Notes under the pieces: generated by a model
Told to the model about the DNA's origin: nothing
Database searches by the model: none
What the model saw: the letters and a program-made list of their open reading frames with translations, nothing else
DNA from: Zizania palustris
Taxonomy: Eukaryota; Streptophyta; Magnoliopsida; Poales; Poaceae
Direction: 5' to 3'
DNA length: 64,000 nucleotides
Assembly (NCBI GenBank): GCA_019279435.1
Contig: JAAALK010000287.1
Span: 18,910,162-18,974,161 of the forward strand
Made by a program: the position numbers and the translations under genes
In this document: positions 23,979 through 34,699 of the stretch, one piece after another
Layout of the letters: the number at the start of each line of letters is the position of its first letter
Numbering within the stretch: position 1 is the first letter of the stretch

Positions 23979-24780
23979 TGTTGATAGTAAAAAATGGCAT
24001 TAATGGCTGAGATTGTTAAAATATCAATTTTGGTGATTTGGGCCAAAACTAGTCGTTGTCGATCATTGCGTGCCAACGTGGCGGCCAATCATCCCTTGGT
24101 CGGCCGACTACCGCTGACGTGGCAGTAGTCTGTTGACCAAGGCCGACTGGCCGCCACATGGCAGCAGTCGGCCTATGAAAAGTTGACCGCTACTTAGTTT
24201 TGGAAATTTTTTAAACGGTTATATAGATTTGATTTTAAAAAAAAAAATATTTAAAAAAATTGTTGATGGGAGCACGCCGCCAATCTAGGGTTTGCTGATG
24301 GAAAAAGAAAAGTTTTCTCTCTTGTGAGAAGACAAGGATGAGAAGATACTTTGCACAAATAGTTTAGATGTGGTTACAACCTTTGCTATTGGTTATGGCT
24401 TCACCAACCCTAGCTGCACCGGTGCACTCGTTCTATATGTCTACCGCGTGTTGGATTAGGTTGGGTCCATGAGACGGGTCTATGATGAGTTGTTATCTAT
24501 ACCATCTGTTATTTCCTTGTAGGTGACAATTGACAATCTCGTGAATAACGTGGGGGCCCTGTGAGCCAACGACTTACGCCTGGCGCAGGCGAGGATGCGA
24601 GTGCACAGACCAGTGTGAACCGGGTCCAGGCAAGCACGTGAACTCTAGCGGGGCTGAAAGGTGGGGTCCATATAGCAGTGCCACTCGATTGAGCTTACGG
24701 TCAGGCCAAGCGTCTACATGCTGGACAGGAACATGCCATAACACTCCTATTACGAAACGGATGTTGTGCTTCGTCTATAT
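23979..24780 (+). mobile_element. 3' LTR of the Tat-lineage element (right end uncertain)
   Basis: The LTR appears to start at TGTTGATAG just after the polypurine tract. A GTCGGCC-rich part with short inverted words lies at 24040-24200. No partner LTR is in the window, and I found no unambiguous CA terminus or target duplication, so the right border is a guess between about 24500 and 25100. Confidence 0.5.
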
Positions 24781-24795
24781 ATATTTGGAATTTTT

Positions 24796-24938
24796 TGCTC
24801 TTATGCCACAAAGTTAAGTGATGTTTATTATTTTGCCACGTCATGTGTGTTTGACAACTGGACCCAGTGGCCACATGTCATACACTCATATGAGGTAAAA
24901 GAGCAAATTCCACCAACTTATGTGTGGCATGAGAGCAA
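24796..24938. mobile_element. Small inverted-repeat element (MITE-like)
   Basis: The left arm TGCTCTTATGCCACAAAG is answered about 120 bp later by its near reverse complement (TGTGTGGCATGAGAGCA), giving a roughly 145-bp hairpin-capable unit. No coding capacity. The superfamily is unknown, as no clear target duplication was found. Confidence 0.5.
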
Positions 24939-24939
24939 A

Positions 24940-25765
24940 TCTCCCTATATATTTATAGAAATAGGCAACACGAACACAACCAAACACGTAATCGTACATG
25001 CGCCCCCGTGCCAACGAACTTGAGCCAAGGAAAAACCAAACTGTCATCAGATCAGGAGACGGAGCCAAGCCAACATGCGATCATGCCCAGTGAAGACCTG
25101 TTCTGTTGACACTAATTTAATCCCTAAAGGGATTCTTACCTAGGATCCTTCTCATGTCACTCAATCCCTCCTTATATTGATTCCCCTTGGAGATGAAATC
25201 TCTCCCTTGAACTTACATGTTCTTTTGGTTGAGATTAAATCCTTTTGGGGTTTACATGACGTGGTGTAAACAATAATCAAAACTGAATTAAAATGACAAG
25301 GAAAAGGCAAATAAGAAAAGAATACCCCAGTAATAAACATCTCAATGGATCAAAACTATTTTTTTCAATTCAAGACGTAAACTTCCTTATCACCATGAAA
25401 TACACAATTTTATTCCAAATTCTAATTAATGAAGTTCTTCCGTGTCTAAAGGACAACCTTCAGTTTTTCCATGTCAAATGGAGCTCCCTTGGATTACGAC
25501 TGGCTCACAAATAAAAGTTCAATGTGACAAATAAAAGATCAATGTGTATACCTAATATCTGGCTCATAAAGTCACCAATTCATGTACCTTCCATCTTTGA
25601 AATTTGCATCTCAACCTTCCTTGCATAGTCATGGCAGTGCATAGACACCATCAATGTTACTATAGTTTGTGCAATGCAGAGAGCAAAGTGAAGTTTATTA
25701 ATGGAAAAGTTAAGTGAGATATTTGAAAGCAAGAACGTGCATGCTTTAATTCAAAATAGTTGTAC
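24940..25765. other. Low-copy or unassigned sequence, no gene seen
   Basis: No reading frame with protein-family features, no RNA gene and no terminal repeats could be supported here. Base composition is mixed and unlike the LTRs on either side. Confidence 0.4.
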
Positions 25766-25940
25766 CTTTGGTTCTTTCAGAGCTAGTGTCTTTGGTTCCT
25801 CATCAAGATCAGTTACCGGCAAAACCTGTTCCAGGTGGCTGCTCCTCAGCAAGTCATGCCTCTCATTGTTGCCTTCGTCTTCCTCCAGACGACGATCTGT
25901 GGAGGAACGTGGAGACCAACGCAATACCTTCTTCACAACT
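25766..25940 (-). pseudogene. Orphan exon-like segment of unknown gene
   Basis: On the minus strand, 175 bp is open in one frame and bounded by plausible splice signals: acceptor CTGCAAG before 25940, and AAAG followed by GTACAA at 25766. The peptide is hydrophilic and acidic/basic mixed (KVLRWSPRSSTDRRLEEDEG, then LPVTDLDEEPKTLALKE). No partner exons were found nearby. It could be one exon of a gene fragment captured or left by transposition, or chance. I do not recognise the family. Confidence 0.35.
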
Positions 25941-26763
25941 CTTGCAGCAATATAGTGATATATAGTAGAGACCAAGCAATTGATCACACTAAAAGTAGCT
26001 TATATATAGATAACATGCAGCCACAATGTAAAGCACGTGAGTTGCAAATCAAAATTTACTACCCGTGTGGAGGATCATGAACTATCCATCTCTAGAATCT
26101 AGAATTTTTCGATCAATTCACATGATTCGCACAACCATGGATGCGCATCTAGAAGGGAACTCCTAATCTGATAAAGCCCAAAGGGAAAAAGGAGAGGAAA
26201 GAGGTTCTCGAGGAGGAAGTCATGCCACTCCTCCTTGTAGGAAGGGTTAAGCAGTGTGGTGACGAGTCAAAAGGGCGCCACCTACAGGGAGCAGCGGAGC
26301 CGCCGGCCTTGAGATAGGAGCCGACAGTGGTCGGGGAGGCGGCCGAGGTCGAGGGCGATGATGGGGTAGGCGGCGGGGGCGAGGTAGTTGGGGTCGAGGG
26401 TGGCAGTGGGGTAGGGCGCGACGACGCCTTGCATGGGGTAAATTCCACTCCTCGACCAGGGTGGGTAAGTTCCCGGCCTAGGTGAGAAAAAACCCCAGCA
26501 CTGGGTCGGGAATAAATCCTCAAGGGGACTAATCGAATACAACTTTTTTATTGGACCGGGTTTCTTTCCTCACCGGGTTCTCCTACAGGGATTAGGCCAT
26601 AATCCCGGTTGATCTTGGCCCAACCGAATAGGGCCTAATGTGTACGTTTCCCTATGCTCGTGCACCACAGGTACGTGGCAACCTATAGACGTTATTCAGC
26701 ATCTCCGATCAAAGTTCATGCTCCGTTAGCATCCCCAAATTGAATTCTATTTACTACCCGACG
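25941..26763. other. Unassigned sequence, no gene seen
   Basis: This stretch holds short GC-rich ORFs on the minus strand (26149-26542) that are proline/serine-rich and low in complexity, and a CCGGGTTT / CACCGGGTTC-type repeat near 26560. No domain, splice structure or terminal repeats were found to support a gene. Confidence 0.4.
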
Positions 26764-27390
26764 ATGAACGACTGGATTCTCATGCTCAACCCTAGCAACT
26801 CTATCCAGACCTTCTTGTGGAACCCGCGGGATGGGGCGAGAAGCAGGCTGCCATACATGGATGAGCAGGGCAACGAGCTCTAGGGGATGATGTGGGGGTG
26901 TGTGCTCTCCGATGATGTTTCCTCCCTGACTTACAACATCATCCTCTATGATAGAATGGGCACCATCCTGTGGCATTGCCATGTACATGGCGGTGATGGG
27001 TGGGTCAAATACAAATACAACATTGACAAGAATGTCTACAAGATGACGTTGGACATCATGACATCCATTAAGGGAAACTTATATTACCAACATCAGTCGT
27101 TGTGCACGGTCGGCACATTTGAGTTCACCAACGATGTCGTCGAGGATTATAGCAATGATGAAAACATCGAAGGCGAAAAAGCCAGGGACGATGATGGAGA
27201 CATCCAAGACGGGAGGGACGATAATGATGAGGACGAATACGAAAAATATGATTACAATGGCGAATACGACAACGATGATGACTACGATGAATACGATTGG
27301 GATGATGATGTCGACGATGACCTAAGGATGAAGCTCGACATGATCAACGTCAATAGAAGGTACACACCCAATTTTCCCTCTCCGTTTTAA
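26764..27390 (+). pseudogene. DUF295/F-box-associated-like fragment with a premature stop
   Basis: The ATG at 26764 opens a frame (MNDWILMLNPSNSIQTFLWN...) stopped by TAG at 26881-26883. It then continues in the same frame to 27390 (CVLSDDVSSLTYNIILYDRM...). The NP..TFLWNPRDG..SRLP pattern followed by CVLSD resembles grass DUF295-type F-box-associated proteins. The last third is an unusually acidic Asp/Glu/Tyr/Asn repeat. The frame runs into the remnant 5' LTR of copia element C2 at about 27355, so the natural 3' end is missing. One stop plus a truncated end suggest a pseudogene. Family assignment is tentative. Confidence 0.45.
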
Positions 27391-27470
27391 CCTAAGACCA
27401 TGCCATGATTATACCTAAGTATACCCTATTAGCATGAACCCTAGGTGATCAACCTAAGCTAATTCTATCA
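27355..27470 (+). mobile_element. Remnant 5' LTR of copia element C2
   Basis: 116 bp match the last part of the 3' LTR at 44885-45000 and end in ATTCTATCA. The first 280 or so bp of the LTR are absent and replaced by the DUF295-like sequence. The primer-binding site follows two bases later. Confidence 0.85.
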
Positions 27471-27471
27471 A

Positions 27472-27483
27472 TGGTATCAGAGC
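27472..27483 (+). other. Primer-binding site of C2
   Basis: TGGTATCAGAGC, complementary to plant initiator tRNA-Met, starts two bases after the LTR end. Confidence 0.9.
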
Positions 27484-28830
27484 CTAACCTAGGGCTAGCT
27501 AATTAAGGTTAGTACCCCTCAGTGTAACCCCCTAAGGACCCTAAGAAACCTGTCTATAGATCCCTCCAAACCCCGTAAGAAAACCTCGTGAGAACCCCAC
27601 GGCAAAACTCAGAACAAAAAACGACATCAGAGGATTAGGGTTAGGGTTTTCACCCTAACCCTAACCCTAACTAAGACTAATATAAGGGTCAAGGGACATA
27701 CCTTGGTCTCCGTCACCGCATCCGGTTCACCAGAGCCAGGGAAGACGAACAGACAACCACTGCTCGTTGTCGTTCACCGATAAGTGAGAACAAGCATGCA
27801 GGTCATGCGGTTCTGACCGCCGCTGGCTAGCTCGATGGAGCCTCGCTCGGGTGAGCGGGGGAACACCAGCCAGCTAGCCCATGGGCGGCGCTCTGCCATC
27901 GCCGTCACGGCCTACCGCCTCAGCTCCACCACCGCTCATTGCTCTCGGGCTATGGCTCTCGCACGCGTCGCAAGTGAGCCAGGGTTAGGGTTTGTGGCGC
28001 GGCTGACGGCTTTAAAGCGAGTGTGATCGGCGCGCGACCGTCGGATCTGATCTGATAGCCAGCGTCGATCAGGCCAGAAATGGCCCAGGCAGGATTGCGG
28101 ATTAGCGGCCTAGGCCCAGGTTTTGTGTGTGAGGCCGCGTGGAATTCCAGGCCTAGGCCCAAGTTTGATTTGGCCTTTGGTTTTCACTGTTTGGGCCAGT
28201 GTGCAGGCTAAATTCACTTTTTAATTTTCTAGAATTTTTGCTATTAGTTTTCTATTTTATTATTCTCTGGAAATTAAGAAAAAAATCCCAAAATTAAGAT
28301 AAAATTAAGTTAGATGCAGGAAAAATTAGTATATTTCATCATGTTCAGTAGCACTGTTCTAAATTTTTAAGCATTTTAAGAGTATTTTCATGCTATTTTC
28401 TTATTTAAATTTAGTCCAATGACTTGTTTAATTAGAAAATAATTGTTTAAGAATTTAAATTTAGAATTTTTGCTACTGATTAAATAATGTATTTATTTTG
28501 TTTAAGTCTTCCGCTGTGCTTGCACTGTTTAATTATATTACCATGTTCATCCTGTTAATTAAGTGTTATTTATTTTGTCGATTAAATTTGAACCAACGAG
28601 ATAATTTAATTGGCATGATAAATATTATTTTTGTTATAATTTAATTGGCATGATAAATATTAATTTTGTTAGCATGATATTTTTATCTTCTAACCAATGT
28701 TGGTGATAAAATTACTATGATTAAGTTGAGTTGATTCTATTTCTGCCCAACGGTAATATAGAATTAATTCTTATTTTTAAGTATGTCACATACTAAGTTT
28801 GATCAACGTTAAATTTACATGTAAAATATT
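27484..28830 (+). other. Untranslated leader of C2
   Basis: This 1.35-kb leader lies between primer site and gag. It includes an inverted telomere-like repeat at 27635-27671, a GC-rich part (27700-28170) and an AT-rich part up to gag. Short ORFs here (for example 27835-28026) have no supporting features. Confidence 0.6.
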
Positions 28831-29931
28831 ATGTCTGCAATTAACTCTCTTGATTATTGTTCCTTATCAGGCCAGCTTCTCACTTAGATTTCTACCATTG
28901 AGAAACTCAATGGGAATAACTACGGCTCTTGGCGAGAGAGCATTGAGATTGCTCTCGCCATACTGGATGTTTATTTTTCTTTACACTAAGATTGTCCTGT
29001 TGAGCCCACTAAGCCTGCTATTCGGGATGGCGAGATCTAGGAGGCTTTCGCTACCCATCAGCATGATTTTTCTACAGTAAAAATGAAATATGATATTGAG
29101 AACAATAAGTGGAAACAATCCAATATGAAGTGCCTCATGATTATTAAGAACTCAATCAATGAGTCTATCAGGGGATCAATCCTAGAATGTGATACTGCTG
29201 CATAGTATCTTAATAAGGTAGAGAGTCAGTATATAGGCCAAACCAAGGCATATGCAGGCTCCATTATTAAGAAACTCGTCACAGAGAAATATCATGGTGG
29301 GGGCATTAGAGATCATGTCCTAAGAATGAGTAATTGGGCTTCCAAGTTGAAGTCCATGAAGATGGAGCTGCAATTGGATTTCATTGTTCACTTGATCTTG
29401 ACTTCTCTAAGTAAGAACTTTGAACATTTTGTGGTCAATTACTCAGCCAAAAAACTAGATCTTAGAGAAGTTGGTTTCCAACTGTGTTTAAGAAGAACAA
29501 CATATTAAGGAGGCACGTGGTGGTGATTCAGTTCATCACATCCAAGATAAGGGAAAGAAACATTTTTCCCCTAAGAAGGACACTAAGACTTTTAAGAGGA
29601 AGGGAAAAGCGCCTCAAAAGGAACATGACGTCCCTCTGGGCGTCTACAAGCATTGCAAGAAAGAGGGGAACCACATGAAAGATTGTGTGGAGTTTCTCAA
29701 ATGGATGAGAAAACATGGTAATGATGAAATAACCTCTATTGATGAATCCTTGTACTTAGATTATTCTGCCAACACTTGGTGGATTGACTCAGGTGCAACT
29801 GTTCATGTTGCTAACTCCTTGCAGGGATTCGCTATGACGAGAGCTTTGGGAAGAAGTGAAAGAACATTAGAGTTGCAAATGGCGTCGAAGCAGAAGTTGA
29901 ATCCATAGGAAATATCCCATTAGAACTTAAG
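28831..29931 (+). pseudogene. C2 gag and protease (decayed)
   Basis: The frame starts MSAINSLDYC and continues with copia gag features: LNGNNYGSWRESIEIAL, then IRGSILECD and SNWASKLKSMKM. A zinc-knuckle region (CKKEGNHMKDC) lies near 29655-29690, and protease begins NTWWIDSGATVHVAN (about 29775). Multiple stops and frame changes occur, for example TAG early in gag, TAA after VYFSLH and a frame change after QLCL. The element is an old Tnt1/RE-type Ty1/copia. Pol is interrupted at 30022 by a solo LTR and resumes at 41434. Confidence 0.85.
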
Positions 29932-30021
29932 GTGACTTTGTAATTCTTTTGCAAGATGTACTCTATGGTCTTTCGATGAGGAGAAAATTGATTTCTGTTT
30001 TTCTTAGTTAATAATAGATAT

Positions 30022-30158
30022 TGTTGGTGTAAAAGATTACGCTAACAGGTTTTAGTAAACTCAAAGGATTGCCAAACGAAGTGTTTGTTAATGCGGGTTG
30101 TTCCAAGCCTCCGAATAGGATAATAGCTCGAGACAGTTCAAAGTGTGTAATGAATACC
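30022..30158 (-). mobile_element. Solo Tat-type LTR in C2, left segment
   Basis: Starts TGTTGG. Its partner segment at 41063-41433 ends CCAACA, giving an LTR of about 508 bp once the Sirevirus is removed. Flanks are GATAT and TATAT, a probable decayed 5-bp duplication. It is related to the LTR at 51790-52324 and, like it, has a TATA box on the minus strand. Confidence 0.75.
30154..30158. repeat. Target-site duplication ATACC (left) of the Sirevirus
   Basis: ATACC at 30154-30158 is repeated exactly at 41058-41062, bounding the 10.9-kb element. Confidence 0.97.
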
Positions 30159-32172
30159 TGAGAAACCAAGGGTGGTTTCGGTGTATGTGATGAGTGATTG
30201 ACAGGATTATTTACCCTCTGTTCGAAGGGTACCTCCGGAGGGGCTTCGGAGGTGGTACCTCCGAAGGGTGTTCGGAGGTGTGTCACCGGAGTGTGTTCGG
30301 TGTTTGCTTGCTGCAGCTGTGCAGCGGAGTGTACCTGTCGGAGGGGTCCGACAGTACGCGATGACTGGGTTCGTACCGATGGCTTCGGTACTTTGGGCGG
30401 TACACCGGAGTGTGTGCCGGAGGTTGCTAACCCGGAGAGGTCTCCGGAGTACTGGATACACTTGTCTGTTTGTCTGTGGTGCGCAGGGACTTCGGAGGGG
30501 ACGGACAGGGTTCGAGCCAGGTGAACTTGGGTCAAGCGGGTGGTTTGATGCCAAGGGAGCGGGGAGCTCCGTCACGGTGGCTGCGAAGGTGGTCCGGGTC
30601 GGTCCTCGGGTCGAGGCGTGCCAGGTGAAGGCAGAGAGTGCGGAGCGTGACTTCGGCTGAAGGTACTCCGAGACAAAGTCCTCGGAGGTGAGGCACTTCG
30701 AAGGTACTCCGAATGGAGTAACTTCGGAGTTGGTGGAACAAGTCCTCTGCGGAGGCAAGGTGTTCAATGTGTGCTCCGGAGGGAGACACTCGAAGGGTGC
30801 CCGACGAAGTTCTCAGAAGTCGAGGCGCATCGAAGGCATGGTCCGGGTGAGGCTCGTCGAGGAGTGTGCTCGGAGTGAGACACTGCGACGAAGTGCTCAT
30901 GGAATGCTTCATGCGGAGGCCTTGGACGAAGGAGGGACTTCGAAGGGTGGTACTCCGAAGGTGGGGCTTCGGAGTGTGAAGGACTTCGGAGCGAGGCTAG
31001 CTCCGGAGTGAGGATGACTTGAGGTGCTTCGGCCATGCATGGCTTCGGTACACGGACGGACGGTGTTCGAGCTCGGAGTAGCTGCGAAGCCGTGGTGATC
31101 CACTCCGGAGGTGGTGGTGCGAAGGCCCAAGGGCTTTGACGGCTTCGGCTCAAAACCGTCACTGTATCGAAGGTCTTCTTCGGCGGAGCGAAGGCCAACA
31201 GGCTGCAGGCTTCTCGCCGAAGCTTCCGCACCCCTCGCGTGCGAAGGGAGGTTCCAGAAGTCAACTCTGTAAAGGCTGACACTGTCTGTTCTGAAAAAGG
31301 CTGACACTGTCCCCTCTGCAGCTGACAGAGAAGCCTCCAAAATAAAGGTGGACTACCTTTTGTACCCCTTAGTTCTGTAGAGACAAATCTGTTGTAAACC
31401 CTAGGGGTAAAGTAGTCACTTCCTTAGGATGAAGCCGTGGGCTATAAATATGGGGGCTCGGTAGGTAACATTCAACACTTTGAGCATTTACTGTTGAGCT
31501 CCTGTACACATACCTCGCTGGTTTTCTTCCAGAGTTCAATATATTTTGTGTTCCTTGTTCAAGCGGCGAAGCCCTGCATCTTTGTGCTTTTGCTTGAGCT
31601 CGCCTTACATACCTCGCTAGTTTTAGTTCACCGTAGCCTGTCTTGGCGAAGGGTGTTTTTCTCGCGAAGTGTGTTTTTCAGTGTGCTGTCGCTCTGTGTA
31701 ACACGAGGCAAGACCTCGCTGCTTACTAGCGAAGCCCTGATCATTTCCCGTAGTGCTTCCTGTGTCGAAGCCCTTAGCGTAGTCCGTTTTGTGTGCGTGT
31801 AGACCTTCGCGTACGAAGCCCAGCACCCGTTGCTGTCGCCAAGTACTTGGTCGAAGTCCTCAGAGGGCTGTCCACTCTTGCGAAGAGTGAAGTGCGAAGC
31901 CTGCTCGAAGCACCTCGTGTGCGGAGCCTGCACTGACTTAGCAGAGTAGATTTTCGAGGGTTGTTAGTGGAGCGAAGTCTTCTTGGCTTCGAACTTTTGC
32001 TCCTCCGAAGCCTGTGTTCGAAGGTGTCGAAGTACCTCCGAACCAGACCTTCGAAGGTAGTGTTCGAAGCCTGTTCCGCAGAAGACAGAACCGAACCGAA
32101 GGCTAAGTTTTTAGCCCGAAATTTTAAAAGCTCCCATTCACCCCCCCTCTGGTCGCCGTTTCCGGTCCAACA
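30159..32172 (+). mobile_element. 5' LTR of intact Sirevirus-type copia element
   Basis: A 2014-bp LTR, TGAGAAACC to CCAACA. Its first 1.2 kb is packed with CTCCGGA, TTCGGAGG and CTTCGAAG words, many forming short palindromes (for example 30258-30278). This kind of motif-rich LTR is typical of Sireviruses. A TATA box (TATAAATA) is at 31443-31450. All ORFs in it, up to 186 codons, recur in the 3' copy and are LTR sequence, not genes. Confidence 0.95.
31443..31450 (+). promoter_or_regulatory. TATA box of the Sirevirus 5' LTR
   Basis: TATAAATA in a GGCTATAAATATGGGGG context, about 720 bp before the LTR end. The same motif is at 40328-40335 in the 3' LTR. It probably drives the genomic transcript starting shortly downstream. 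Confidence 0.7.
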
Positions 32173-32174
32173 AT

Positions 32175-32186
32175 TGGTATCAGAGC
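32175..32186 (+). other. Primer-binding site of the Sirevirus
   Basis: TGGTATCAGAGC starts three bases after the 5' LTR end and is complementary to initiator tRNA-Met. Confidence 0.95.
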
Positions 32187-32236
32187 AGGTTAAGATCACC
32201 AGTTGACCTTAACCGGTTTTGTGATCTGTTGGCGAC

Positions 32237-34699
32237 ATGGATAGAGGCAGTAAAATTCCTCTGTTCGATGGGACAGATTTTGCATACTGGAAGGTGCGCA
32301 TGGAGGCTTACTTGTTAAGCCAAGGAAATGCAATTTGGGAGATTGTGGAATCACAATACTCCATCCCTGATACCCGCACCACTCAAACTGAAAAAGATCA
32401 GTACAATGCCAACTCGAAGGCAAGGAACATACTGTTCATTGGTTTGAGTCGGAGTGAGTTTGATAGGGTGCAGCACCTTAGGACTGCTAGGGAAATTTGG
32501 ACAACGCTCACTATTTTTCATGAGGGCTCTACTCAGATTAAGGCCAGGCGCCAAAGCACCTACAACCAACAGTATCAGCTGTTTGTGCAGGCACCTGGTG
32601 AATCTATAGATGCCATGTTTTCGCGCTTTGATGCTATAGTGAGTAACTTGCGATCCAACGGGACGCTTGCTTACAGTGATCACGATAGGGCTATCAAGCT
32701 TCTCTATGCTCTTGACCGTAGCATATGGGAGGTGAAGATATCCAGCATTGAGGAGTCCACAGGCTATGACACTCTAACCTGTGATGAACTCTTTAGCAAG
32801 CTGAAGTCCACAGAGATTGCCAAGGCATCTCTTGCAGTGCACAGAAGCTCTTTGCCACAGCCATTGGCATTGGTTTCTAGCACTAGCCGTGGCACCACTG
32901 CAGAACCAAGCACATCAGGCACTTGTGTTCTTGCAGATGGTTTTGCTTTGTCCTCCCTGGTCTCCGTCACAAAAGAGCAGGTGGACACTCTAGCTGATGA
33001 TGAGCTTGCTCTCATTGCCCGGAGGTTCACCCGCTTTCATCATGAGAGACGGGATCAGAGGAGAAGTGGTTTTAGTGGCTGCTATGAATGTGGCGACACC
33101 TCTCACATTAAGGCCAATTGCCCCAAGGTCAAAAAGAGAGATGAGAGTGAGCGCCCCAAATTCCACAAAAAGGAGAGGAAGCCCTTTGTGAAGGGCAAGC
33201 GCGGCAAGATGGCTAAGAAAGTAGCCAAGGCCGCTTCCAGAGCTTTTGTTGCTGCTCTCAGCGACATCGACACATCCTCAACTGAGGAGTCGAGCTCTGA
33301 GGAGGAGGAGTCCCCAAGGAAGGAGGACAAGAAGGACAAGAAGGGACGTGACTTCACCGGCCTTTGCTTCATGGCCGACAGCGATCACAGCGGCGATGAG
33401 CTTGACTCATCTGAGGTAAACCTATCATCTGACCAGCTTCTAATTAAATTAGATGAGCTGAATGAAGTTGTGCTAGGTCAGGATAGATTGCTTGTGCAAG
33501 CTGCTAGAGAAAGAAAAGACCTTAGACTTAGGCTAGAAAATGTTTCTACTGAATATGCCATGCTTAAGTCTAAATGTGATGACGCTGAATGTGAATCATG
33601 TTCTGTTGTCATGAGTGAGCTTGCTCAGTTGCGTTCTGTTCATGCTCAAACTCTTTCTGAGCTTGAGACTGCACAGAAGCAGCTTTTGGAGGTGGATTCT
33701 AGACCTCATGATATTATTGAATGCATGAACTGTTCTTTATTGCGCGAGAGCATTAATTTACGTGATAAACATGTTCATGATTTAGAGGCTAGATTGGAGA
33801 GGGCCGATAGTTCTAAGGATGTGCAACCTGTTTGTGACACTTGCATCACCCTTAAGGACCAGCTAGGCACTGCTAGAGAGCGAGCTGAGAACCTCATGTC
33901 TGAAAATGAATACCTTCTTTCTGTGGTAAATAAATGCACTGAAGGGAAGGGTAGGATGGATTTGCTCTTGGCCAAGACCAAGTTGTGTGCTGACAGAGCC
34001 GGGGTAGCTCTAGGTTTGGGTTTTGAGAGGATAGCTTCAGACAGTAAGACCAAAACTGTTTTCACCTCTCCCACCACCCTAGAGAAAGAGAGAGCTCTGT
34101 TGGACATCCCATCAGCCAAAAAGCCTACCCATCCACCAAAGAAAACCACACCTCCTACCAAGAATAATCCTCCCAAGAAAACCACTGTGAAGAAACCCAA
34201 GGAGCCTGTGAGAGTTGCTCCTGTGACCCATGAGAGTGCCCCTAGGAGAGTGTTTCATTGTTCTTATTGTCAGCGGGCGGGTCATTTGGTTGGGTTTTGT
34301 TTTCGTCGCATCAAGGATGAGCGACGCGCTCAGGCGATGAGTTACCAGGACATGCATTACCCATCTTTAGGTATGCATGAGTCTGAGATGTACTATCGTC
34401 CTGCTTTTGAGGCTCCTCGTGCTTCTCGGAGAGGTTTTGCTCCTCGAGGTCTTCACCATGTTCCATATGGTGGTAGACCGCGGGCTAGCAGATTTGTACC
34501 TCGTCAGAGTAGGAGACCTCGACATGTTGTTCTTTCACAGCATGTAGGTAGACCTCGCACTTTGCATCATTCTGATTATTATGTGCGTAGACCATCTACT
34601 TTTACTGTGCCTACTACTCGTGTCACTCAGTGCTGGATGCCTCGTCATTATTTCACTCACCCCAGCACTGAGCGATCGAGACGTTCTTATCATGTGTAG
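32237..34699 (+). CDS. gag: Sirevirus Gag (820 aa)
   Basis: An intact frame from ATG 32237 to TAG 34697-34699. The N-terminus (KIPLFDGTDFAYWKVRMEAY) is the UBN2-type copia gag domain. A first CX2CX4HX4C knuckle (CYECGDTSHIKANC) is near residue 281. It is followed by a lysine-rich and then an acidic stretch (TSSTEESSSEEEESPRKE), and a long heptad-rich region (about residues 400-560) likely to form coiled coil. A second knuckle (CSYCQRAGHLVGFC) is near residue 674, before a His/Arg/Tyr-rich tail. Large size, two knuckles and coiled coil are Sirevirus traits. Gag forms the cytoplasmic virus-like particle. The start is about 50 bp after the primer site. The UAG is in frame with pol. Confidence 0.93.
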   Translation: MDRGSKIPLFDGTDFAYWKVRMEAYLLSQGNAIWEIVESQYSIPDTRTTQTEKDQYNANSKARNILFIGLSRSEFDRVQHLRTAREIWTTLTIFHEGSTQIKARRQSTYNQQYQLFVQAPGESIDAMFSRFDAIVSNLRSNGTLAYSDHDRAIKLLYALDRSIWEVKISSIEESTGYDTLTCDELFSKLKSTEIAKASLAVHRSSLPQPLALVSSTSRGTTAEPSTSGTCVLADGFALSSLVSVTKEQVDTLADDELALIARRFTRFHHERRDQRRSGFSGCYECGDTSHIKANCPKVKKRDESERPKFHKKERKPFVKGKRGKMAKKVAKAASRAFVAALSDIDTSSTEESSSEEEESPRKEDKKDKKGRDFTGLCFMADSDHSGDELDSSEVNLSSDQLLIKLDELNEVVLGQDRLLVQAARERKDLRLRLENVSTEYAMLKSKCDDAECESCSVVMSELAQLRSVHAQTLSELETAQKQLLEVDSRPHDIIECMNCSLLRESINLRDKHVHDLEARLERADSSKDVQPVCDTCITLKDQLGTARERAENLMSENEYLLSVVNKCTEGKGRMDLLLAKTKLCADRAGVALGLGFERIASDSKTKTVFTSPTTLEKERALLDIPSAKKPTHPPKKTTPPTKNNPPKKTTVKKPKEPVRVAPVTHESAPRRVFHCSYCQRAGHLVGFCFRRIKDERRAQAMSYQDMHYPSLGMHESEMYYRPAFEAPRASRRGFAPRGLHHVPYGGRPRASRFVPRQSRRPRHVVLSQHVGRPRTLHHSDYYVRRPSTFTVPTTRVTQCWMPRHYFTHPSTERSRRSYHV

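Noticed and set aside
26149..26542. Possible minus-strand gene with Pro/Ser/Thr-rich product
   Set aside because: Low-complexity translation in two overlapping frames, no splice partners and no recognisable domain.
27119..27325. Second ORF rich in Met/Thr in the acidic region
   Set aside because: Alternative frame of the repetitive GATGAT/GACGAC tract encoding the acidic tail.
30207..31340. ORFs of 107-186 codons on both strands in the Sirevirus LTR
   Set aside because: They are identical in the two LTRs because the LTRs are nearly identical. They arise from CTCCGGA/CTTCGAAG repeats and have no domain.
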